Assembly: GCF_000426065.1 (NCBI RefSeq)
Contig: NZ_AUEQ01000007.1
Span: 248,001-312,000 of the forward strand
DNA: 64,000 nucleotides
Reading direction: 5' to 3'
Source: Mycobacterium sp. URHD0025
Lineage (GTDB): Bacteria > Actinomycetota > Actinomycetes > Mycobacteriales > Mycobacteriaceae
Shown: positions 53,425 to 63,707 of the stretch, piece by piece
How the letters are laid out: every line of letters starts with the position of its first letter
How positions within the stretch are numbered: the first letter of the stretch is position 1
Notes under the pieces: model-generated
Seen by the model: only the letters and a program-made list of their open reading frames with translations
Database searches by the model: none
Told to the model about the DNA's origin: nothing
Translations under genes and position numbers: made by a program

Positions 53425-54536
53425 CGCGCGCTGGCGTCGAGTTGACCCTGCGTCGCGTCGAGAAGCTCCTGCCAGGACTTCTCGAACTTGTCCACACCTT
53501 CGTCCTCGAGCACCTTGAACACGTCGGGAAGGTCGACGCCGACGGCTGCCAGCTTGTCGAACGTGTCCTGGGAGGCCGCCGCGGTCCCGGTGATGGTGTC
53601 GCCGGCGATCTTTCCGTGATCGGCGACCGCCTCCAGCGTCTTCTCCGGCAAGGTGTTCACCGTGTGCGGGGCGACCAGCTCGGTGACGTACATCGTGTCC
53701 GAATAGTCCGGGTTCTTGACGCCGGTGGAGGCCCACAGCACGCGCTGCACGCGGGCGCCGGAACCCTTGAGCGCGGCGAAGCGCTCACCGCCGAAGACTT
53801 CCTCGTAGGCCGCGTAGGCCAGTCGCGAGTTGGCCACACCGGCTTTGCCGCGCAGGGCCAGCGCGGCATCGGAGCCGATCTTCTCCAGCCGCTTGTCGAT
53901 CTCGGTGTCGACCCGGGACACGAAGAACGATGCGACAGAATGGATCTTGGACAGATCGTGGCCGGCTTCCTTGGCTGCCTCCAGGCCCGCCAGGTAGGCG
54001 TCCATGACAGCGCGGTGTCGCTCGACCGAGAAGATCAGCGTGACGTTGACCGAGATGCCTTCGGCGATCACCGAGGTGATCGCCGGCAGCCCGGCCAGCG
54101 TCGCGGGAATCTTGATCAGCAGGTTGGGCCGGTCGACGATCTTCCACAGCTCGATGGCCTGCAGGATCGTCTTGTCGGTGTCGTGGGCCAGCCGCGGGTC
54201 GACCTCGATGGACACCCGGCCGTCGACGCCGTCGGAGGCCTCGTACTGCTTGGCCAGGACATCGCAGGCGTTGCGGACGTCGTCGGTGGTGACGGTGCGG
54301 ATGGTGGCGTCGACGTCGGCGCCCCGCTCGGCGAGTTCCTTGACCTGGGCGTCGTAGGCGGTGCCCTTCGACAGCGCGGCCTGGAAGATCGACGGGTTGG
54401 TGGTCACACCCACGACGCTGCGGGTGTCAATCAGGTTCTGCAGATTGCCGGTCTGCAGCCGCTCGCGCGAAAGATCGTCGAGCCAGACGGATACACCTGC
54501 GGCGCTCAGCGCCGCGAGATTCGGGTTCTGAGTCAT
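53421..54536 (-). CDS. tal: Transaldolase
   Basis: A 371-residue transaldolase (TalB/Tal long type common in actinobacteria). The Schiff-base Lys lies in LLIKIPAT near residue 142. N-terminal [13 protein letters not shown] and [13 protein letters not shown] are typical. Located 25 bp after tkt. It exchanges three-carbon units between sedoheptulose 7-phosphate and glyceraldehyde 3-phosphate, linking to gap-pgk-tpiA products. Confidence 0.95.
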   Translation of the reverse strand: MTQNPNLAALSAAGVSVWLDDLSRERLQTGNLQNLIDTRSVVGVTTNPSIFQAALSKGTAYDAQVKELAERGADVDATIRTVTTDDVRNACDVLAKQYEASDGVDGRVSIEVDPRLAHDTDKTILQAIELWKIVDRPNLLIKIPATLAGLPAITSVIAEGISVNVTLIFSVERHRAVMDAYLAGLEAAKEAGHDLSKIHSVASFFVSRVDTEIDKRLEKIGSDAALALRGKAGVANSRLAYAAYEEVFGGERFAALKGSGARVQRVLWASTGVKNPDYSDTMYVTELVAPHTVNTLPEKTLEAVADHGKIAGDTITGTAAASQDTFDKLAAVGVDLPDVFKVLEDEGVDKFEKSWQELLDATQGQLDASAR

Positions 54537-54561
54537 GTTCGCCTTCTCCTGCTGGCGTCTA

Positions 54562-56652
54562 CTAGTTGTCTAGGGAGCGTTCCGCAGCTGCAGCCACAGC
54601 CTCGGGGGTGAAACCGAACTCACGGAACAGCGTCTTGTCGTCGGCGGAGGCGCCGTAGTGCTCGATCGAAACGATCTCGCCGGTGTCTCCGACCAGCTTG
54701 TACCAACTCTGCGCCACCGCGGCCTCGACCGCCACCCGTGCCGAAACCGCCGGGGGCAGCACCGAATCGCGGTACTCCTTGGGCTGCGATTCGAACCATT
54801 CGACACATGGCATCGACACCACGCTGGCGTTGATCTCCTTGTCCGCCAACAGCTTCTGCGCTGCGACGGCGAGCTGGAGTTCGGAACCCGTGGCGATGAT
54901 CACCACGTCGGGGTTCTCGTCCGGGGTGCCGCCCAGTACATAGCCACCGCGGGCCACGCCTTCGGCGCTGGTGCCCTCGATCACCGGGACACCCTGACGG
55001 GTCAGGATCAATCCCACCGGGCCGGTGCTGGCGGTGCGCTCCAGCACGGTCTTCCACGCGTAGGCGGTCTCGTTCGGGTCGCCCGGGCGCACGACCGAGA
55101 GGTTCGGGATCGCGCGCAGCGCCGCGAGGTGCTCGATCGGCTGGTGCGTCGGGCCATCTTCGCCGAGGCCGATCGAGTCATGCGTCCAGACGTAGATCGG
55201 ATCGATGTTCATCAGAGAAGCCAAACGCACAGCCGGGCGCATGTAATCCGAGAACTGCAGGAACGTTCCGCCGTAGGGCCGCGTCGGGCCGTGCAGCACG
55301 ATGCCGGACAGGATCGCGCCCATCGCATGCTCACGGATGCCGAAGTGCAGCGTGCGGCCGTACCAGGTCGCGTTCCAGTCTTCGGTCGAGATCGACGGCG
55401 GCCCAAAGGAGTTCGCGCCCTTGATGGTGGTGTTGTTGCTGCCGGCCAGGTCGGCCGAACCACCCCAGAGCTCGGGCAGGGTCTGACCGACGGCGGCCAG
55501 CACCGCCCCGGAGGCGGCCCGGGTGGCCACCGGCTTGGAATCGAGTTCCCAATGCGGCAGGTCGGCGTCCCAGCCCTCGGGAAGCTTGCCCGCCTGCAGC
55601 CGGTCCAGGAGCTCCTTGCGCTCGGGCTCGCGCTCGGCCCAAGCGTCGAAGGCCACCTGCCAGTCGGCGTGCGCCTTCTTGCCGCGGTTCACCAGTTCGC
55701 GGGTGTGGGCGATGACGTCGTCACGCACCTCGAAGCTCTTGTCGGGGTCGAATCCCAGGATCTTCTTGGTGGCCGCCACCTCGTCGGCGCCCAGCGCGGA
55801 ACCGTGCACGCCGCCGGTGTTCATCTTGGTGGGCGCGGGGTAGCCGATGATCGTGCGCAGCGCGATGAACGACGGCTTGTCCGTGACCTTTTTGGCGGCT
55901 GCGATGGCTTCTTCTATACCGACGACGTTCTCGCCGCCCTCGACTTCCTGGACGTGCCAGCCGTAGGCGCGGTAGCGCGCGGGGACATCCTCGCTCAGCG
56001 CGATGTCGGTGTCGTGTTCGATCGAGATCTTGTTGTCGTCCCAGAACACGATGAGATTGCCGAGCTGCTGGGTGCCCGCGAGCGACGACGCTTCGCTGGT
56101 GACACCTTCTTCCATGTCACCGTCAGAGGCCACCACGTAGATGTAGTGATCGAACGGGCTCTCACCCGGCGCGGCGTCCGGATCGAACAACCCGCGCTCG
56201 TAGCGAGCCGCCATCGCCATGCCGACCGCGGAGGCCAGACCCTGGCCGAGCGGGCCGGTGGTGATCTCCACGCCCTTGGTGTGGTGGTACTCGGGATGGC
56301 CCGGGGTCAGCGAGCCCCAGGTACGCAGGGCCTCGATGTCGGCCAGCTCCAGCCCGAACCCGCCGAGGTAGAGCTGCAGGTAGAGCGTGAGGCTGGAGTG
56401 CCCGCAGGACAGCACGAAGCGGTCCCGGCCGATCCATTTGGTGTCGCTGGGATCGTGGCGCAGCTGCCGCTGGAACAGCGTGTAGGCGAGGGGAGCCAGG
56501 CTCATCGCTGTTCCCGGGTGGCCGTTGCCGACCTTCTGCACCGCGTCAGCCGCGAGCACCCGGACGGTGTCGACGGCAACGCTGTCGAGTTCGGTCCAGT
56601 CATCTGGGTGGTTGGGCTGGGTGAGAGCGGTGATCTCTTCGGCGGTGGTCAC
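54562..56652 (-). CDS. tkt: Transketolase
   Basis: A 696-residue ThDP-dependent transketolase. The N-terminal pyrophosphate domain has [23 protein letters not shown] and the ThDP motif SDGDMEEG to DDNKISI. The pyrimidine domain has [13 protein letters not shown] with its Glu, and a C-terminal domain follows. Start GTG 56652 is chosen for its AGGAAG site 9 nt upstream and agreement with the M. tuberculosis N-terminus; ATG 56703 would add residues not in the family. First gene of the pentose-phosphate operon. Confidence 0.94.
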   Translation of the reverse strand: MTTAEEITALTQPNHPDDWTELDSVAVDTVRVLAADAVQKVGNGHPGTAMSLAPLAYTLFQRQLRHDPSDTKWIGRDRFVLSCGHSSLTLYLQLYLGGFGLELADIEALRTWGSLTPGHPEYHHTKGVEITTGPLGQGLASAVGMAMAARYERGLFDPDAAPGESPFDHYIYVVASDGDMEEGVTSEASSLAGTQQLGNLIVFWDDNKISIEHDTDIALSEDVPARYRAYGWHVQEVEGGENVVGIEEAIAAAKKVTDKPSFIALRTIIGYPAPTKMNTGGVHGSALGADEVAATKKILGFDPDKSFEVRDDVIAHTRELVNRGKKAHADWQVAFDAWAEREPERKELLDRLQAGKLPEGWDADLPHWELDSKPVATRAASGAVLAAVGQTLPELWGGSADLAGSNNTTIKGANSFGPPSISTEDWNATWYGRTLHFGIREHAMGAILSGIVLHGPTRPYGGTFLQFSDYMRPAVRLASLMNIDPIYVWTHDSIGLGEDGPTHQPIEHLAALRAIPNLSVVRPGDPNETAYAWKTVLERTASTGPVGLILTRQGVPVIEGTSAEGVARGGYVLGGTPDENPDVVIIATGSELQLAVAAQKLLADKEINASVVSMPCVEWFESQPKEYRDSVLPPAVSARVAVEAAVAQSWYKLVGDTGEIVSIEHYGASADDKTLFREFGFTPEAVAAAAERSLDN

Positions 56653-56718
56653 TAAGCTCACTTCCTCGTCTTCTGTCTGCCGGCATGTGCGCGCAGTTGC
56701 CATGCTGCTACGACAAAC

Positions 56719-56724
56719 ACCCTA
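56719..56724 (-). promoter_or_regulatory. Candidate -10 of the tkt operon
   Basis: TAGGGT on the minus strand, about 65 nt before GTG 56652, in the 232-bp divergent tkt/ctaB region. No clear -35. Confidence 0.3.
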
Positions 56725-56833
56725 GTGGGGCGGACTCATCCGATGCAGACTGGTTCTCGCACCGATACCCGGTCGTTTACCCGCAGTTGCCCCGGAACAG
56801 ACCCTGCGGTGCTGAGGTATCTGAGCGGCGGTC

Positions 56834-56839
56834 TACCAT
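56834..56839 (+). promoter_or_regulatory. Candidate -10 of ctaB
   Basis: TACCAT on the plus strand, 45 nt before GTG 56885, which has its own GAGGAG site. Confidence 0.35.
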
Positions 56840-56884
56840 CGTGTGTAGTAGAAGCCGCGTGACGCCACCCGAGGAGTTATTTGC

Positions 56885-57817
56885 GTGAGCATTCGCGAGC
56901 GCCGGCTCATCAACGGGGCGCCGAGCCGCATACGAACCACCTTTCTGTCGTATTTGGCCTTGACCAAGCCGCGCGTGATCGAGTTGTTGCTGGTCACCAC
57001 CATTCCGGCGATGCTGCTGGCGCACCGCGGCACCATTGACCCGCTGCTGATCCTCAACACCCTGATCGGCGGCGGGCTGGCTGCGGCCGGCGCCAACACG
57101 CTCAACTGTGTGGCCGACGCCGATATCGACAAGGTGATGAAGCGGACCGCGCGGCGCCCGCTGGCCAAGGACTCGGTACCGACGCGGCACGCGCTGATCT
57201 TCGGTCTGGTGCTCTCGGTCACCTCGTTCTGCTGGCTCTGGTGGACCTCGAACCTGCTGTCCGGGTTGCTGGCCGTGGCGACGATCGCGTTCTACGTCTT
57301 CGTCTACACGTTGCTGCTCAAACGCCGCACCTCGCAGAACGTGGTGTGGGGTGGGGCGGCCGGCTGCATGCCGGTGATGATCGGCTGGTCCGCGGTGACC
57401 GGCACCATCCAGTGGCCGGCCCTGGTGATGTTCCTCATCATCTTCTTCTGGACGCCGCCGCACACCTGGGCGCTGGCGATGCGCTACAAGGACGACTACA
57501 AGGCGGCCGGTGTGCCGATGCTGCCGGCCGTGGCCACCGAGCGCGAGGTCACCCGCCAGATCTTGATCTACACGTGGCTGACGGTGCTCACCACGCTGCT
57601 GCTGGCCCTGGCCACCGGATGGCTCTACGGCGCTGTCGCTCTGCTGGCCGGTGCGTGGTTCCTGGTGATGGCCCACCAGCTGTACTCCGGGGTGAAGCGC
57701 GGGGAACCGGTCAAGCCGCTGCGGCTGTTCCTTCAGTCGAACAACTATCTGGCCGTGGTGTTCTGCGCGCTGGCCATCGACTCCGCACTGGCGCTCCCGA
57801 CGATCTTCGGTCGCTAG
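56885..57817 (+). CDS. ctaB: Protohaem IX farnesyltransferase (haem O synthase)
   Basis: A 310-residue UbiA-family membrane prenyltransferase that farnesylates haem B to haem O for cytochrome aa3. About eight to nine helices. The prenyl-diphosphate motifs are [15 protein letters not shown] near residue 77 and the second Asp-rich loop [14 protein letters not shown] near 202. [18 protein letters not shown] opens the domain. GTG 56885 has a GAGGAG site. Works with ctaA at 62707, which completes haem A. Confidence 0.95.
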   Translation: MSIRERRLINGAPSRIRTTFLSYLALTKPRVIELLLVTTIPAMLLAHRGTIDPLLILNTLIGGGLAAAGANTLNCVADADIDKVMKRTARRPLAKDSVPTRHALIFGLVLSVTSFCWLWWTSNLLSGLLAVATIAFYVFVYTLLLKRRTSQNVVWGGAAGCMPVMIGWSAVTGTIQWPALVMFLIIFFWTPPHTWALAMRYKDDYKAAGVPMLPAVATEREVTRQILIYTWLTVLTTLLLALATGWLYGAVALLAGAWFLVMAHQLYSGVKRGEPVKPLRLFLQSNNYLAVVFCALAIDSALALPTIFGR

Positions 57818-57867
57818 GCCGCGCGAACCTGGCGCGCCAACATCGTTGGTGTGGCAGCGTCGTGGAC

Positions 57868-58809
57868 ATGACCGTGTTGGTGAGCCCCGACAATTTCGCG
57901 CGTGCCGAGTCCGACCTGTATTTCGCCAATGCCGTCAAGGATGGCGGATTCGGACAGTTCTTCCACAACCGCGAGCTGACCCCGATCGATCACCAGCTCG
58001 TCATCCGGCAGAACCGGGACACGCTCTATTCCGCGGCGGTGTTCGATCTCGACGGCGGGCCCGTCACCATCACGCTGCCAGACAGCGCCGACCGGTTCAT
58101 GTCGTTGCAGGTGATCAGCGAAGACCACTACACGACCAACGTCGCCTACGGGCCGGCCGAGGTGACGTTCAGCCGTGATTCGGTGGATACCCGCTATGCG
58201 ATAGCAGCGGTGCGCACTCTGGTCGATCCGGGCGACGCGGCCGATCTGGCCGCCGTGCATGCGCTGCAGGATGCGATCGGCGTCTCACAGGCGGATCGGG
58301 GATTCTTCGAAATCCCGCAGTGGGATCCGGTCAGCCAGAAGACGGTTCGTGATGCGCTCATCACCCTGTCCACCACGCTGGCCGACTCGGACGCGATGTT
58401 CGGAGCCAAGTACGACGTGGACCCCGTACGCCACCTGATCGGCTCGGCATTCGCCTGGGGTGGCAATCCGGCACGCGACGCGTTGTACCTGACTGTGGTG
58501 CCGGCGCGCAACGACGGCACCACGGTGCACCGCCTGCGGGTGAAAGATGTCCCGGTGGACGGATTCTGGTCGGTGACGGTCTACAACAAGGACGGCTATT
58601 TCACCGCGAACCCGCAGAACGCCTACTCGCTGAACAACGTCACCGCCGCCAAGGATCCCGACGGCGCCACCACCGTGCAGTTCGGCGGGAGCGGCGCCGC
58701 CAATCTGCTGCCCGTCACCGAGGGCTGGAATTACCTCGTGCGTCTCTATCGCCCGCGCCCAGAGATCCTCGACGGTTCGTGGACGTTCCCCGAGGCGGAG
58801 CCGGTCTAG
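57868..58809 (+). CDS. DUF1254/DUF1214 domain protein
   Basis: A 313-residue protein. The first half resembles DUF1254 (RAESDLYFANAVKDGG, PIDHQLVIRQNRDTLYSAAVFDLDGG, LQVISEDHY) and the C-terminal half DUF1214 (VKDVPVDGFWSVTVYNKDGYFTANPQNAYSLNN). No signal peptide is visible. Biochemical function is unknown. ATG 57868 fits the domain; it follows ctaB by 50 bp on the same strand but has no clear functional link to haem synthesis. It is not part of the M. tuberculosis order as I remember it. Confidence 0.83.
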   Translation: MTVLVSPDNFARAESDLYFANAVKDGGFGQFFHNRELTPIDHQLVIRQNRDTLYSAAVFDLDGGPVTITLPDSADRFMSLQVISEDHYTTNVAYGPAEVTFSRDSVDTRYAIAAVRTLVDPGDAADLAAVHALQDAIGVSQADRGFFEIPQWDPVSQKTVRDALITLSTTLADSDAMFGAKYDVDPVRHLIGSAFAWGGNPARDALYLTVVPARNDGTTVHRLRVKDVPVDGFWSVTVYNKDGYFTANPQNAYSLNNVTAAKDPDGATTVQFGGSGAANLLPVTEGWNYLVRLYRPRPEILDGSWTFPEAEPV

Positions 58810-58936
58810 GCGCCCCACGTTTGGCCCCGCACCGACGTATTCGGCCCCCGCGCCGACGTCGACTTCTACGCTCGGGCTGTTGATCGGCCGTCGGCGCAGC
58901 CCCGAGGTGGAAATCGGCGTGGGCGCGGCGGAAAGC

Positions 58937-59920
58937 TCAGGGCACCAGCACGACCGAGCCGACCGTCTTTCGGCCCTGCAGGTCGGTGTGGGCCTGGCCT
59001 GCCTCGGCCAGCGGGTAGCGGCCACCGACGGTGATGGTGATCGACCCGTCGGCGATCGCGTTGATCAATTCACCTGCACGCCACGAGAACTCGTCGGCCG
59101 TGCGGGTGTGGTGGGCGAGCGTCGGCCGGGTCAGGAACACCGAGCCCGCCGCGTTGAGCCGTTGCGGGTCCACCGGCGGCACCGGTCCGCTGGCCGCGCC
59201 GAACAGGGCCAGGGTGCCGCGCACCGCGAGGCTGGCCAGGCTGGCGTCGAACGTCGATGCGCCGACGCCGTCGTATACCGCCGCCACGCCCGCCCCGCCG
59301 GTGAGATCGCGGATCTTGTCGCCGAACTCGGCCGGATCTTCGGGGTAGTCGAGCACCTCCACCGCTCCCGCCTGTCGCGACAGTTCGGCCTTCTCCGGCG
59401 TCGAGGCGGTGGTGATCACCCGGGTGCCGATGCTGGTGGCCCACTGGGTGAGGATCAGGCCGACACCGCCGGCGCCGGCATGCACCAGCACGGTGTCGCT
59501 CGGCTGCACGGCATAGGTGGACTTGATCAGATAGTGCGCGGTCATGCCCTTCAGCAGTGCGGACGCGACGGCGTCGGGAGCCACGCCGTCGGGCACGTAG
59601 GCGACGAAGTCGGCTGGGGCAACACAGAAGTCGGCGTAGGCGCCGGTGGCGTTCGCGGTCACCACGCGATCGCCGACGGCCAGTGCGGCCACGTCGTCAC
59701 CGATGGCGGCGACGGTGCCACAGACCTCGGACCCGACGATGAACGGCAGCTCGCGCGGATACAGGCCGGACCGGAAGTATGTGTCGATGAAGTTGACGCC
59801 GATGGCCTCGGCCTTGATCAGTACCTCGCCGGGTCCAGGGGAGGGCTCGGGGCGTTCGACGTAGCTCAGAACTTCGGGTCCGCCGGTCTCGGCAACTTCG
59901 ATGGCATACACGCCATCCAT
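58937..59920 (-). CDS. qor: NADPH:quinone oxidoreductase, zeta-crystallin type
   Basis: About 327 residues of the zinc-free medium-chain reductase family: EAIGVNFIDTYFRSGLYP near residue 38, GSEVCGTVAAIGDDV, the cofactor motif VHAGAGGVGLILTQWA near 150 and no zinc ligands. It would reduce quinones or enals with NADPH. The start may be ATG 59920 or GTG 59911; the latter matches the M. tuberculosis Rv1454c N-terminus (M-aromatic-AIEV). Divergent from the ATP-grasp gene. The 127 bp between its stop and the DUF1254 gene hold imperfect GGCCCCGCACCGACGT-type direct repeats. Confidence 0.92.
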   Translation of the reverse strand: MDGVYAIEVAETGGPEVLSYVERPEPSPGPGEVLIKAEAIGVNFIDTYFRSGLYPRELPFIVGSEVCGTVAAIGDDVAALAVGDRVVTANATGAYADFCVAPADFVAYVPDGVAPDAVASALLKGMTAHYLIKSTYAVQPSDTVLVHAGAGGVGLILTQWATSIGTRVITTASTPEKAELSRQAGAVEVLDYPEDPAEFGDKIRDLTGGAGVAAVYDGVGASTFDASLASLAVRGTLALFGAASGPVPPVDPQRLNAAGSVFLTRPTLAHHTRTADEFSWRAGELINAIADGSITITVGGRYPLAEAGQAHTDLQGRKTVGSVVLVP

Positions 59921-59930
59921 CATCCACACC

Positions 59931-59936
59931 TATCAT
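59931..59936 (+). promoter_or_regulatory. -10 hexamer of leaderless ATP-grasp gene
   Basis: TATCAT, 7 nt before GTG 59944, fitting TANNNT and the usual leaderless spacing. Confidence 0.5.
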
Positions 59937-59943
59937 CGCGGGG

Positions 59944-60882
59944 GTGAAGCTCGCCCGTCCGGATGTGTTCCATCCCCGCATCGTGTTGGCCGGTTGCGCG
60001 GCATTGCCCGACGGTGACGGCGACGACGCCGGCCTGCTCACGGCGCTGCGCAACCGCGGACTGCACGCCCGTTGGCTGCCCTGGGACGACCCGGAAACCC
60101 TCGCCGCCGACGTGGTGATCCTGAGGGCCACCTGGGACTACACCGAGCGTCTCGATGAGTTCCTGAGCTGGACGCGGTCGGTGCGCCACCTGATCAACCC
60201 GGCCCAGATCGTGGAGTGGAACACCGACAAGCGCTACCTCCACGATCTGCACCGCCTGGGCGTGCCCGTGGTCCCGACCGGTTACTTCCCGGTCGGCGAG
60301 CCGGTCGTCGTACCCGACGGTGAAGTGGTGGTGAAACCCGCGGTGGGGGCCGGCTCGAACGGAGCGCAGCGGTTCGTCGACGACTCGGAGGCCCTGGCCC
60401 ACGCGGCGGCCTTGCATGCCGACGGGCGCGCCGTGCTGGTGCAGCCGTACGACGCTCGGATCGCCGATGGTGAGACGGCGCTGGTGTTCCTCGGCGGCAA
60501 GGAATCCCACGCATTCAACAAGGGGCCGATCCTGCCCCCGCCGGGCCAGTCGCCCGAGTTCGACGAGACGGGCACCTACGCACAGGAGTCGTTGGCCCCG
60601 ATCGAACCGGAGGACGAGGTGTGGCGGGTCGGGCGCCTGGCGGTCGAGGCGGTGACCCGGCTGTTCGACATCGCTGCCGAGGAATTGGTGTATGCCCGGG
60701 TCGATGTGATCGGCGGCCCGGAGGATCCTCGTCTGCTCGAGCTCGAACTGATCGAACCCGGACTGGGATTCCGGCAGCTGGATCAGAACGCGAGAGGGGA
60801 TGCCGAGCGGCAGTTCGCCGTCGGTGTGGAAGACACACTGGAGCGGTTCGGGCTGGGACCGCTGTCGCACAAGGGTTTCTGA
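59944..60882 (+). CDS. ATP-grasp domain protein
   Basis: A 312-residue ATP-grasp enzyme of the RimK/glutathione-synthetase-like group. Segments: ILRATWDYTERLDEFLSWT near residue 60, NTDKRYLHDLHRLGVPVVPT near 95, VVKPAVGAGSNG (ATP-binding Lys) near 133 and the metal-binding ELELIEPGLGF near 265. It would ligate a carboxylate to an amine using ATP; substrates are unknown. It matches the Rv1455 position in the mycobacterial order. GTG 59944 is set by the leaderless promoter. Confidence 0.82.
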   Translation: MKLARPDVFHPRIVLAGCAALPDGDGDDAGLLTALRNRGLHARWLPWDDPETLAADVVILRATWDYTERLDEFLSWTRSVRHLINPAQIVEWNTDKRYLHDLHRLGVPVVPTGYFPVGEPVVVPDGEVVVKPAVGAGSNGAQRFVDDSEALAHAAALHADGRAVLVQPYDARIADGETALVFLGGKESHAFNKGPILPPPGQSPEFDETGTYAQESLAPIEPEDEVWRVGRLAVEAVTRLFDIAAEELVYARVDVIGGPEDPRLLELELIEPGLGFRQLDQNARGDAERQFAVGVEDTLERFGLGPLSHKGF

Positions 60883-60971
60883 GGGGCGGCAGCCAGGCCG
60901 AAATTGCCGGACCCCTGTCGGTGCTGCGCTTTCCGTCGCCCCTTCAATATGCGGGTGAATCGATGATTCAG

Positions 60972-62201
60972 CTAGATGCCGGTGACGAAACTGCGTACCC
61001 GTTGTCCGATCCGAGCTATCAAGGTGTGAGGCTGGAGCTGTTGCTCAAGGCGGAAGAGATAGCCGACGGGGGACTCGTAGTATGCCTTCAAGGTCTCGCG
61101 GCGCTGAGCGCGAAGCGCAGGGACAAGACTCAACACAGCGGCGGCTCCATAAGTGACTGGATCGTCAACCGGAATCCCGCTCAATGCGTTGGGCATCGTT
61201 ATCGACGTTGCTAGTGCAGTTTCAACGGTGTCAACTCCATGGCCGCGTAACGCTCGCTTCAGTTCGCCAACCATTGGCTTGATCTCGTGTTCGTATGCCA
61301 TCTCAAGATGGGCCCGCACAGCACGCGGGTCAGCTTCGGCTTCGTTCAGGTCGGACAGCCGTTGATTGGCGAATGCCTTCATGAACTCCTGGAGCTTGAA
61401 CAGTTCGGGGCCGAACTCATTTCTGATCGCGGCGATCTTGTCCACAGTCAATGACGTTGGGTCCTTCGGCACGATTGCCCGAATGGCCAGTAGTGCGAGT
61501 GTGGCGGGCACCTCCGGGTCCACAGGCGAACTGTCGGATTCGTCGCTGTCACACAGGGACTGCGCGCGATGGCGGCGCAGTAGCGCTCGACTTCCCAACA
61601 GTGCCGCTGCGACCCTGTCTTGCCCCCAGCCGAGTGCGGCTACATGGTCGACGGTTTCTGCGGTCGCAGGGGTAAACCTGTTGACCACGGCGACCTCCTC
61701 GGCAAGCGCTGCCATGTAGACAGCCGCCAGTCGGGAGTGCATTCCGATCCACTTTTTATCAGGCAGGTCGTGCGCTTGCGCGAGATGCTCTTCTTGCAGT
61801 TGTTCGGCAATTGTTTCCGTCAGTTTCGCCATATTGACGTATGCGAGATGCGGATTTCGGAACTGGGCATGGCCCGCGGTTATCGGATCAACCGGCCACG
61901 TATCCGCATTTCTAACGTCATAGTGCTTGCGTAACTCCTGCGCGTGGTTTGCCAGCAATTGTGCAAACGTGTCACTGACTGGATAGGTCGCTTCGGTGGG
62001 GTGAATGTTCACGACGTAGTTTAATTTGTCGATCAGTTCGCGCGTCGTCGACGAGTCGTTCGCAACTGCCATTGAATTTGGGTCAGTCGAGTAGCTTGGG
62101 GGGACGATCCTGGCCATCCGATCCCAATACAGAGCCGATAGTTTCAGCCACTCGTTGTCTTTGAAATGTATGAAGGGGTGGTAGAGACCGATTGTGGACA
62201 C
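60972..62201 (-). CDS. DUF6236-like hypothetical protein in a lower-GC islet
   Basis: 409 residues beginning GLYHPFIHFKDNEWLKLSAL and continuing LYWDRMARIVPPSY, which I associate with DUF6236; function unknown. The rest is mostly helical with no catalytic signature, signal peptide or membrane helix. The gene uses more A/T at third positions than its neighbours (codons such as AAT, GTT, TTA-type endings), and the whole 60.9-62.7 kb stretch breaks the usual link between the ATP-grasp gene and ctaA, so it was probably acquired. GTG 62201 has an AAGGCGG site. Confidence 0.75.
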   Translation of the reverse strand: MSTIGLYHPFIHFKDNEWLKLSALYWDRMARIVPPSYSTDPNSMAVANDSSTTRELIDKLNYVVNIHPTEATYPVSDTFAQLLANHAQELRKHYDVRNADTWPVDPITAGHAQFRNPHLAYVNMAKLTETIAEQLQEEHLAQAHDLPDKKWIGMHSRLAAVYMAALAEEVAVVNRFTPATAETVDHVAALGWGQDRVAAALLGSRALLRRHRAQSLCDSDESDSSPVDPEVPATLALLAIRAIVPKDPTSLTVDKIAAIRNEFGPELFKLQEFMKAFANQRLSDLNEAEADPRAVRAHLEMAYEHEIKPMVGELKRALRGHGVDTVETALATSITMPNALSGIPVDDPVTYGAAAVLSLVPALRAQRRETLKAYYESPVGYLFRLEQQLQPHTLIARIGQRVRSFVTGI

Positions 62202-62706
62202 TGATCCGCCTTTCCGCTTGCCTGTGTGCTCCCGATGGGCAGATCATGTCGGTTCTGCTGTCGGTGTGACCGGGGCGCATCGGGACGTTTATCCGCGAAC
62301 CTGCCGCGGTCCCCTTCGTCCGCCGCCCGAGGAGTGCTGTTCTGCGACTTTGGCGAGACTGCAAGCGGGTCACTGGTCGCCGGCGTCAGTTCAGCGTCCA
62401 GGCGCGACCTCACACGAACTAAACCTGATTGAGCGACGCGCGGGGCGCACGCTATGAAGCAGGTCTGGGGTGTCGCCGGGGCACTCGACCGCATGAACCG
62501 ATTCTCGCGCCCTCGACTCCTCTTGAAATGAGTAGCGCGCTACTCGAAGATTGCCCTCCGAGACTGTCGAACCCAGGATGGACTCCTGGTCAAGCTGCCG
62601 CTAGAGCGGCTAATGCCGTCGGGGATCCTCCGCGGCAGGGGGCCATCGACCCTGAGACATGCCTCAAGCTTCAGGTACAACACCCGAAACAATTGTCAGG
62701 CTTGAC
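62202..62706. other. 505-bp region without a recognisable gene
   Basis: Between the DUF6236-like gene and the ctaA stop. Several overlapping short ORFs exist, but none has a ribosome-binding site, consistent codon bias or family resemblance. The one clear element is the palindrome at 62530-62545. It may contain decayed sequence from the insertion that brought the islet. Confidence 0.6.
62530..62545. promoter_or_regulatory. Perfect 16-bp palindrome
   Basis: GAGTAGCGCGCTACTC, fully self-complementary, in the gene-free stretch. Could be an operator for a dimeric regulator or a recombination-related site; no neighbouring promoter assigns it. Confidence 0.5.
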
Positions 62707-63654
62707 CTAACCGCTGGCCAGGATCCTCTCGCGCATCGACGCCCACAGTGCCGCGGTGGCGGCCGTACAGGTGGCGGCGCCGGCGACGTGTACAGCGACC
62801 AGAACGGCGGGAACGCCGGTGTAGAACTGCACGATGCCGATGAGGCCCTGAGCGCACACCAGCGCCACCAGGACGCCGAGCCGAACCATGACGGGGCGGG
62901 GAGCCCGCACCGCGGCGAGCCCGAAACCGAGCGCGACGATCAGTGACAGGTAGGCGACCAGTAGCGACGAGTGCATGTGTACCAGCGTCGTGATCTCCAC
63001 CTGCAGGCGCGGCACCACGCGGTCGAGGCTCTTGTCTCCGGCGTGCGGGCCGGCACCGGTCACCAGCGTGCCCGTCACCAGGACCGCTGCCAGAATGACG
63101 GCGCTCAGGACGGTCAACTGCCGCAACGGTTTCGGTGCGGTCGCCGTCGGTGCGCCGGTGTCGGGCTGACCGATCTTGACGAAGAGCAGAACGGCGAGCC
63201 ACACCATCACCATGGAGGCGAGCAGATGGATCGACACGGTCCACCACAGCAGGCCGGTCCGCACCGTGATGCCGCCGATGATCGCCTGGACGACGGTGGA
63301 CGCAGGCATGAGCCAGGCATAGACCAGCACCTCGCGGCGCCGGCGGGCCCTGGTCACGGCCACGACAGCGGCGATCGCGGTCAGTACCACGAGGAAGGTG
63401 ATCATCCGGTTGCCGAACTCGACCACCTGGTGCACGACGGCGACTTCGGCATGTGGGACGGGCGTGAAGCTGCCGGGGAAGCACTGGGGCCAGGTGGGGC
63501 ACCCCAGCCCGGATGCGGTGACCCGGACGATCGCCCCGGTGACGGAAATACCGCCCTGGGTGAGGATCACCAGGAACGCGATCAGGCGCTGAATCCGCAG
63601 GCTCGGCATGGGCAGCAGATCGACCAGTCGCTGGAAAGCTGTTCCGACGGGCAC
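62707..63654 (-). CDS. ctaA: Haem A synthase
   Basis: A 315-residue COX15/CtaA membrane enzyme converting haem O to haem A. Eight helices. The first loop carries the Cys pair in GLGCPTWPQC and the haem-ligand region EVAVVHQVVEFGNR near residue 75; the second His set is in STVVQAIIGG, TVSIHLLASM and VHMHSSLL. Start GTG 63654. Together with ctaB it supplies haem A to cytochrome aa3 oxidase. A small CAGCCC/GGGCTG stem (63682-63699) precedes it. Confidence 0.94.
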   Translation of the reverse strand: MPVGTAFQRLVDLLPMPSLRIQRLIAFLVILTQGGISVTGAIVRVTASGLGCPTWPQCFPGSFTPVPHAEVAVVHQVVEFGNRMITFLVVLTAIAAVVAVTRARRRREVLVYAWLMPASTVVQAIIGGITVRTGLLWWTVSIHLLASMVMVWLAVLLFVKIGQPDTGAPTATAPKPLRQLTVLSAVILAAVLVTGTLVTGAGPHAGDKSLDRVVPRLQVEITTLVHMHSSLLVAYLSLIVALGFGLAAVRAPRPVMVRLGVLVALVCAQGLIGIVQFYTGVPAVLVAVHVAGAATCTAATAALWASMRERILASG

Positions 63655-63707
63655 GGCCTGATCGTAGTGGATCAGGAACTACAGCCCGTAGTAGGGCTGG
63701 TCCGCGA

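Noticed and set aside
58823..58859. Direct repeats GGCCCCGCACCGACGT / CGGCCCCCGCGCCGACGT as a regulatory array
   Set aside because: Only two imperfect copies between convergent genes, with no promoter to regulate; possibly a dispersed intergenic repeat but unsupported here.
61765..61790. A further copy of the GCGCTTGCGCGA repeat core
   Set aside because: It is part of the DUF6236-like coding sequence (LAQAHD) and lacks the ATGAGC start and the GAAGA end of the element.
62429..62710. 93-codon plus-strand ORF between the DUF6236-like gene and ctaA
   Set aside because: No ribosome-binding site, weak codon bias and overlap with the ctaA 3' end; nothing supports it as a gene.
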